This document shows positions 59,193 through 64,000 of a DNA stretch of 64,000 nt, one piece after another. The translations under genes were made by a program, and so were the position numbers. Source of the stretch: GCA-2794515 sp034436155. Its GTDB lineage: Bacteria > Chloroflexota > Anaerolineae > Aggregatilineales > Phototrophicaceae. The notes beneath the pieces were generated by a model that searched no databases, was not told the DNA's origin, and saw nothing but the letters and a program-made list of their open reading frames with translations. The first letter of the stretch is position 1. The number at the start of each line of letters is the position of its first letter. Location of the stretch: assembly GCA_034436155.1 (NCBI GenBank), contig DAOTVP010000079.1, positions 1 to 64,000 of the forward strand. Reading direction: 5' to 3'.

Positions 59193-59216
59193 TGTGAGGT
59201 TTGATTCAGTTTGCGC

Positions 59217-60737
59217 TTAATCACCCGCGGCGGAGAGCGATTGTGTGATGGGGAAATCTTGCACGATTAAATCTTGCGCGATAATGGATGATGACAACAC
59301 GCCCGGTAGCCCCGCCCCAGGGTGCGTCCCTGCGCCGACAAAGTACAAATTCGGGATGTCCTCGCTACGGTTATGCGGTCTGAACCATGCCGATTGCAAC
59401 AAAATCGGTTGCACGCTGAACGCCGCGCCCATATAACTATTGAGCGTATTTTGGAAGTGAAGCGGGTCTATATAATGTTCCGCTACGATATTGGCTTGTA
59501 AATCGGGCAGATATTCATCTTCTAAAAATTGCATAATCACATCCCGATAGCGTTTGGCGGTGGTCGTCCAATCTGTGCCAGATCCCAGATGCGGCACAGG
59601 CGATAACACGTAGAACGATTCGCCACCTTCGGGCGCGAGTGACGGGTCGGTCAGGGTGGGCATGTGGAGATACAGCGAAAAATCATCGGCGACGGTTTTC
59701 ACCTTAAAAATATCATGCAGGAGTTCTTTATAGCGTTCACCCAAAATGATGTTATGATGCGCCAACCCCTGTTCTCGATATTGGCGTTTTGTCCCAAAAT
59801 AAATCACAAATAATGACATGCTATATTTGAGATTTTTTATCCGTCTGTCGCTATTTTTCTTGCGATATTGCGGGGCGATCATATTCAGATACGTATAGGC
59901 AACATCAGCATTGCTGACGACAATATCGGCTTTCATCACCGTGCCATCTTTGAGTCGGACACCAGTCGCTTTGCGCGTGCTATCATCAATCATGATTTCA
60001 TCCACTTCGGCGTTGAGCGTGATTTTTCCGCCCAATTCTGTGAATAACCGCCCCATGCCATCCACCAACGCGCCTGTACCCCCCATCACATAATGGATGC
60101 CCCATTCGCGTTCTAAATAATGAATCATGGCATAAATAGACGGCGCATCAAACGGGTTGCCCCCGATCAATAACGGATGAAATGAGAAGCAACGGCGCAA
60201 AAATTCGTCTTTGATATATTGCGAGACATATTGATACACACTCTTATACGATTGTAGGCGGATTAAATCGGGCGCAACTTTGAGCATGTCGGTGAAATTC
60301 AAGAAGGGTTTATCCGCCAATTCGATAAAGCCTTTTTCAAAAATGGCTTTGGTTTTGCTCATGAAAGTCTTATACCCCTCGACATCATCGGGGTTGCGTT
60401 TGGCGATTTGTTTATAGATAAATTCGGGGTCGCCATTATAATCGAAAAATTCGTGGTTGTGGTCGAAAATCCGATAGAACGGATCGCAGGGTGTGAGCGT
60501 GACATAATCTTCGCGTTTGCGTCCCGCCGCCGTCCAAATATCATCGAGCATGAATGGGGCGGTAATCACGGTGGGACCGCCATCGAATTTGAATCCGTTG
60601 ATTTCGTAGGTATATGCCCGTCCACCGAGTTTATCGCGTTTTTCGAGGATATGCACCTCATACCCTTTAGCGGCGAGCCGTATTGCCGCGCCTAATCCCC
60701 CAAATCCGCTACCGATGACGATGATTTTCTGATTCAT
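59217..60737 (-). CDS. Phytoene desaturase / carotenoid oxidoreductase (CrtI family)
   Basis: 506 aa. FAD motif IIVIGSGFGGLGAAIRLAAK at residues 4-23, then LEKRDKLGGRAYTYEINGFKFDGGPT, and the C-terminal LYFVGAGTHPGAGLPGVLSS (second FAD contact). These are the CrtI/CrtN signatures. It desaturates phytoene or diapophytoene, or oxidises a carotenoid end, at the membrane. No other crt gene is nearby; the AttH/CrtC-like gene is 50 kb away. ATG 60737. Confidence 0.92.
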   Translation of the reverse strand: MNQKIIVIGSGFGGLGAAIRLAAKGYEVHILEKRDKLGGRAYTYEINGFKFDGGPTVITAPFMLDDIWTAAGRKREDYVTLTPCDPFYRIFDHNHEFFDYNGDPEFIYKQIAKRNPDDVEGYKTFMSKTKAIFEKGFIELADKPFLNFTDMLKVAPDLIRLQSYKSVYQYVSQYIKDEFLRRCFSFHPLLIGGNPFDAPSIYAMIHYLEREWGIHYVMGGTGALVDGMGRLFTELGGKITLNAEVDEIMIDDSTRKATGVRLKDGTVMKADIVVSNADVAYTYLNMIAPQYRKKNSDRRIKNLKYSMSLFVIYFGTKRQYREQGLAHHNIILGERYKELLHDIFKVKTVADDFSLYLHMPTLTDPSLAPEGGESFYVLSPVPHLGSGTDWTTTAKRYRDVIMQFLEDEYLPDLQANIVAEHYIDPLHFQNTLNSYMGAAFSVQPILLQSAWFRPHNRSEDIPNLYFVGAGTHPGAGLPGVLSSSIIAQDLIVQDFPITQSLSAAGD

Positions 60738-60891
60738 AGCACTTGCTCCTCAATAGGCAACATCTATCGTGTTATCAGTTGTGATAGATGGCACAAACGA
60801 CTTATAGTTTGATTATCTGCCTAAATGAGATGTGGTACAAGTGAATGTTATGAACTTCTAAATCAAATATTATGCGTTGCTCATCTATACG

Positions 60892-61641
60892 TTACGAATT
60901 GGCATCGTTTAAGAATTTGCCCACCACGCGCTGAAAATCGTCCCACGCTTCGGCATGAATGTTATGACCACAGGCGAACATCTCTAGGCGGGCATTGGGG
61001 GCGCGAATGATGATTTCTTGAGCATATTCAGGCGGATTGAGATAATCTTTATCGCCGAGCATCATCAGTAGGGGCATGGTCATTTGGGGTGCTAAATGGC
61101 GCGATAAATCGCCACCCGAATCGATAATGGCGTGGATGGTCTTTATCCATCCCAATACAAACGCATCAGCATGGGCAATTTGATGACGTGCCTTGAGTTC
61201 ATCACTCATCCATGTGGCGGGGAACATGCGCTGGGCATGAGGGCGCATCGCCGCGCCGTAATATCCAACCGCACCCCACACCCCCACCGATAAAAATCGG
61301 TCTGGCGCGTATCCCGCCATGAGGAGTGCGACCTCGCCCCCATCAGAAAAACCCATTAGGTGGGTTTTTTGAATGTGCAACGCATCCAAAAGCGCCAGCA
61401 TATCCCGCGCATCTATCTGATAAAAATCGTGCGGGAATTTACGCGGCTTGGGCGTGGAAGCCCCGTATCCGCGCATGGTTGGCGCGATAATCCGATAATT
61501 GGGCATCAACCATTCGACCACATTCGGAAATTGTGTATCGCCCGTCCCCAGAAAGCCGTGTAAGAGCATCATGGCGGGTTTATCGCCACCCGTATCACCA
61601 TAATCAATTCCTGCACCTGTCGGCAATTCGATGAACGGCAT
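60892..61641 (-). CDS. Alpha/beta hydrolase
   Basis: 249 aa. HGFLGTG oxyanion region (residues 28-34), nucleophile elbow LMGFSDGGEVAL (Ser near 98), Asp in LMMLGDKDYLNPPE, His in FACGHNIHAEAWDDF. A normal length and complete triad, close to esterases and haloperoxidase-like hydrolases. It begins 5 bp after the PP2C-like gene on the same strand, so it is probably co-transcribed with it. Confidence 0.9.
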   Translation of the reverse strand: MPFIELPTGAGIDYGDTGGDKPAMMLLHGFLGTGDTQFPNVVEWLMPNYRIIAPTMRGYGASTPKPRKFPHDFYQIDARDMLALLDALHIQKTHLMGFSDGGEVALLMAGYAPDRFLSVGVWGAVGYYGAAMRPHAQRMFPATWMSDELKARHQIAHADAFVLGWIKTIHAIIDSGGDLSRHLAPQMTMPLLMMLGDKDYLNPPEYAQEIIIRAPNARLEMFACGHNIHAEAWDDFQRVVGKFLNDANS

Positions 61642-61646
61642 AGTGC

Positions 61647-63821
61647 TTAATCTCCTTTGGGGATGACGAAGATGGTGTTGCCAGAGCCGACATAAATCAA
61701 ATCCCCGCCCGATGCGCCTGGCTTGACGACCACCGCCTCTAATAAATCTAAGAGCGATTCATCTCGCAGGCTATAACTGTTGTTAAAATTGCCAATCAGC
61801 GAGGTCTGATACACCCGATGTTGTTTTTGGGTGGCGATGTATAAACTTTGTGAGACGGCGTTGCTATCTAAAAACATGCTGTTGGCGCTGGTGATTTCTT
61901 GACCTTCGGGGAACGCGCCGAAGCCGAAATTTTGTAATGCGCCGTCTCTGTATTTGATGATGACCCCATCCGATTGCAACACATACACACTGCCCTGCGA
62001 ATCAATTTCTAAATCCACCGCACCGGGCAACGTTGGGCGGCTCGCCCCGCCGAAATATTCGCTTGGTGGGCTGGCAAATACCCCGCCCGATGGTTCGTAA
62101 CGCCAAATTTGGGCGCTGGTACTGCCAACATCGAGGATATACAACCGACCAGACCATGTTGCGATGGCGACTGGGTTATTCCAATTTTCTGCGCCGAGCA
62201 ATCGTTGCGCCGAGCATTGCACGAAGCGCATTTCGCAATCGACCAAAACACCGTTTCTATCCACACCGATGAGGCGGTTGGTATCGATGCTGAATGAAAT
62301 ATCGAAAATTGCGCCCACCTGAATGTTGCTGGCTGTGCCACCAGTTCGCATTTCGGGGATAGGGATGGGTTGGCGGGTGGCGGTTAATCCATCGTTGCTC
62401 AACACAATTTGATACACACGCCCGTTGTTGCTATCCAGTGCATATATCTCTTGTCCCTGATGCGCCATGCGTGTGATGCGGGCTTGGGGCAGGGTGGTGA
62501 TGATGATCGGCTCTCGGCGTACAATCTGATTGAACGTGTCGAGGATATTCTGACCTTCGAGTTCCATCCCATCCAACAATGGATCGTCGGTACGGAGTGT
62601 CCGACATTCTGCCACCTGATTCAAAACTTGTTCCCATGCCCGTAAAATCGTTTGGCGGTTGCTTTGGATGATTTCGGGGCTACGGGCGAGGTTGTATCGG
62701 CTACTGGCTTCGGCGAAGCATTGTTCATATTCGGTCACATCGGTTTCGGCTAACCACAACACGATGATGACCGAGACGATGATAATCGGCAAAATCACCA
62801 CTGTCCCCGTGATGATAGGGCGCGAGAACCACCGACTTTCGCCTGTGGGGGATGTGCCAAATAAGCGGTCTACCACCATGCCTAGCAACCCAAAAAATGA
62901 TGATAACCCCAATGCTAAGCGCCCAATCAGCCGTTTGATAACTTTCCCAACTACATTTTGGCGTTTTCGCCGTTCTCGTGAGGCAGGCGTGGGCGTTGAT
63001 GTTGTGGCGGGTGTGGATGTTACATCTTCGGATGATGATGTCACCGCGCTCACCTCTTGGGTGGCTTTTTTAGTCGCCGATTTCGGTTTGTGTAAATCGG
63101 CAGATGATTGTACCTCTGGGATGAGAGGATTGCTCTCACTATCAGGCGGAACAAATTCGGCGACCATCACCTGCATGTGCAATTTTGCCAATTCTTTAAA
63201 CCCGACCAACACCGTGCCAATATCCACCGACATCAGCACATTATTGATTTTTTCGACATCAAAATCGGCGAGGCTTGAATCGCCAAAGACGATGCGCGTG
63301 CCATTCGCCACACGGTATTGCGTCAATTTGACGTTAGGAATGGGTTGCACACCCAACGGCGCGGTGTATAACGATTCATCATCGGTTAAATCTTCGGGGA
63401 AGGTTTTGGTTTGCCCCTGGTGGCAAATGGCGGTGACGATGCTCCCCACGCGCCCGACAATCAAATCTGAGCCACGCAACACTGCACACATGATATTTGC
63501 CTCATAGGTGCGTGGCGATGAACGGTTATACTCGATGAGGTTGTGGTTGATGGTATTAAAGACATCGCGCAATCCCGCAGTGACACTGCCAGTTGTCGAA
63601 AAAAAGCGTTCTGCGGCAAATTTTGCCATATTTTCATAGAAGGCAGTGGGTGCAACGGTATCACCTGTCGGCAATACCAACGCGAAAAAGGTCTCTAATT
63701 CACGGCTACGCGCAGATTTTTGCGGGGCAATTTCGCATAATGCCCCAGGCGGTGGCGTGCTAATGGCACGACCACCCACGATGTAGAGGTGTCCAACTAA
63801 AGATTCATGTTCAAATGCCAT
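61647..63821 (-). CDS. Degenerate PP2C-like domain fused to a membrane helix and beta-propeller
   Basis: 724 aa. Residues 1-225 show a PP2C-like order (FFALVLPTGD; ANIMCAVLRGSDLIVGRVGS; RIVFGDSSLADFD) but lack the metal-binding Asp set of active phosphatases. Then a Ser/Thr/Pro linker, a basic stretch (RERRKRQNVVGKVIKRLIGR), and one helix (IITGTVVILPIIIVSVIIVL, about 335-355). An outside beta-propeller of NHL/PQQ appearance follows (GRVYQIVLSNDG; GRLYILDVGSTSAQIWRYEP; GSVYVLQSDGVIIKYRDG). It may be a pseudophosphatase linked to the Ser/Thr kinases; inference only. Confidence 0.8.
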   Translation of the reverse strand: MAFEHESLVGHLYIVGGRAISTPPPGALCEIAPQKSARSRELETFFALVLPTGDTVAPTAFYENMAKFAAERFFSTTGSVTAGLRDVFNTINHNLIEYNRSSPRTYEANIMCAVLRGSDLIVGRVGSIVTAICHQGQTKTFPEDLTDDESLYTAPLGVQPIPNVKLTQYRVANGTRIVFGDSSLADFDVEKINNVLMSVDIGTVLVGFKELAKLHMQVMVAEFVPPDSESNPLIPEVQSSADLHKPKSATKKATQEVSAVTSSSEDVTSTPATTSTPTPASRERRKRQNVVGKVIKRLIGRLALGLSSFFGLLGMVVDRLFGTSPTGESRWFSRPIITGTVVILPIIIVSVIIVLWLAETDVTEYEQCFAEASSRYNLARSPEIIQSNRQTILRAWEQVLNQVAECRTLRTDDPLLDGMELEGQNILDTFNQIVRREPIIITTLPQARITRMAHQGQEIYALDSNNGRVYQIVLSNDGLTATRQPIPIPEMRTGGTASNIQVGAIFDISFSIDTNRLIGVDRNGVLVDCEMRFVQCSAQRLLGAENWNNPVAIATWSGRLYILDVGSTSAQIWRYEPSGGVFASPPSEYFGGASRPTLPGAVDLEIDSQGSVYVLQSDGVIIKYRDGALQNFGFGAFPEGQEITSANSMFLDSNAVSQSLYIATQKQHRVYQTSLIGNFNNSYSLRDESLLDLLEAVVVKPGASGGDLIYVGSGNTIFVIPKGD

Positions 63822-63829
63822 GAACCTTA

Positions 63830-64000
63830 TTATACCAGAACACTCACCATATCGCGCAACTGTGTCAATTGAAATGGCTTGGCTAAAAAGCGTGCGCGGG
63901 GATATTGGCGCACTTGCGCTTCGTAAGATCGATTAGCAGACATCAGTATTAATTGTGTTCCTATCAGATGTTCGGCAGATAGCGCATATTCTAATAATTG
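63830..64000 (-). CDS. Response regulator receiver domain, C-terminal part (cut by window end)
   Basis: 56 codons read from the window edge to TAA (63830-63832). The sequence ends with the last strands of a receiver domain: LILMSANRSYEA (the SA switch region), then RFLAKPFQLTQLRDMV, with the conserved Lys-Pro. The upstream part with the phosphorylated Asp lies outside the window. It could partner one of the orphan kinases, but linkage is not close. Confidence 0.8.
   Translation of the reverse strand, partial: QLLEYALSAEHLIGTQLILMSANRSYEAQVRQYPRARFLAKPFQLTQLRDMVSVLV

Noticed and set aside
62659..63507. 282-codon plus-strand ORF opposite the PP2C-like gene
   Set aside because: Long open antisense frame caused by codon bias; composition is Thr/Ser/Asn-rich with no motif, and the minus-strand gene has clear domains.
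1..64000. tRNA or rRNA genes
   Set aside because: Intergenic stretches were read for T-loop words (GGTTCGAATCC-like) and rRNA blocks; none was found. A covariance search would be decisive.

Overview
The window reads as chromosomal DNA of a free-living, probably aerobic or microaerobic bacterium of the Chloroflexota (Anaerolineae-like). This placement is inference from gene style: sugar ABC operons without their own ATPase, PknB-type kinases with extracytoplasmic tails, proteins that join TPR or SH3 domains to Thr/Pro-rich linkers, many TPR and beta-propeller proteins, and moderate GC. No rRNA, tRNA, CRISPR array, insertion sequence or prophage was seen. Genes lie in short operons on both strands with small gaps, many overlapping by ATGA or TTGA.

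Layout. 1-4.6 kb: sugar ABC transporter (binding protein, two permeases). 4.7-6.9 kb: two unknown proteins and a beta-hydroxyacid dehydrogenase. 6.9-12.0 kb (minus): secreted PPC-domain, AttH/CrtC-like and PQQ-type propeller proteins, a thioesterase and an M20 amidohydrolase with an altered active site. 12.2-13.8 kb: NfeD and SPFH membrane pair. 14-16.4 kb: large TPR/SH3 membrane protein. 16.5-18.8 kb: small barrel-like protein and oligoendopeptidase F. 18.9-20.5 kb: accessory islet in which a truncated vapB start precedes a small protein plus HNH endonuclease, followed by an intact VapBC-like pair. 20.6-26 kb: unknown protein, M24 peptidase, Dus, MBL hydrolase and GMC oxidoreductase. 26-32 kb: small accessory genes, TsaD, a GAF histidine kinase, a cytochrome P450, a broken small gene and ferrochelatase. 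32-36 kb: TPR protein, PH-like membrane protein, SH3-repeat protein and an RlmD-like methyltransferase lacking the catalytic Cys. 36-41 kb: multicopper oxidase, three-haem cytochrome c, MFS exporter, and a structured leader with a mini-ORF and terminator just before an Lgt-like gene. 41-52.6 kb: TAP-like hydrolase, two Ser/Thr kinases each followed directly by a lipoprotein gene, a receiver-PAS kinase and a PcrA/UvrD helicase. 52.6-57.3 kb: SDR, OsmC, PAS kinase and two tandem TPR paralogues. 57.4-59.1 kb: AAA ATPase plus TOPRIM-like pair, a defence candidate. 59.2-64 kb: CrtI-type desaturase, alpha/beta hydrolase, PP2C-like propeller protein, and the end of a response regulator cut by the window.

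Most notable signals: (1) the leader at 40.13-40.33 kb, whose elements allow mutually exclusive pairings around an 11-codon ORF and end in a terminator; (2) a dispersed family of intergenic hairpins whose arms differ between loci but stay complementary within each locus; (3) the vapB 5' duplication driving an HNH module; (4) the RlmD-like protein with Ser in place of the nucleophilic Cys; (5) the ATPase/TOPRIM pair. The remaining metabolic genes look like ordinary housekeeping for the lineage.
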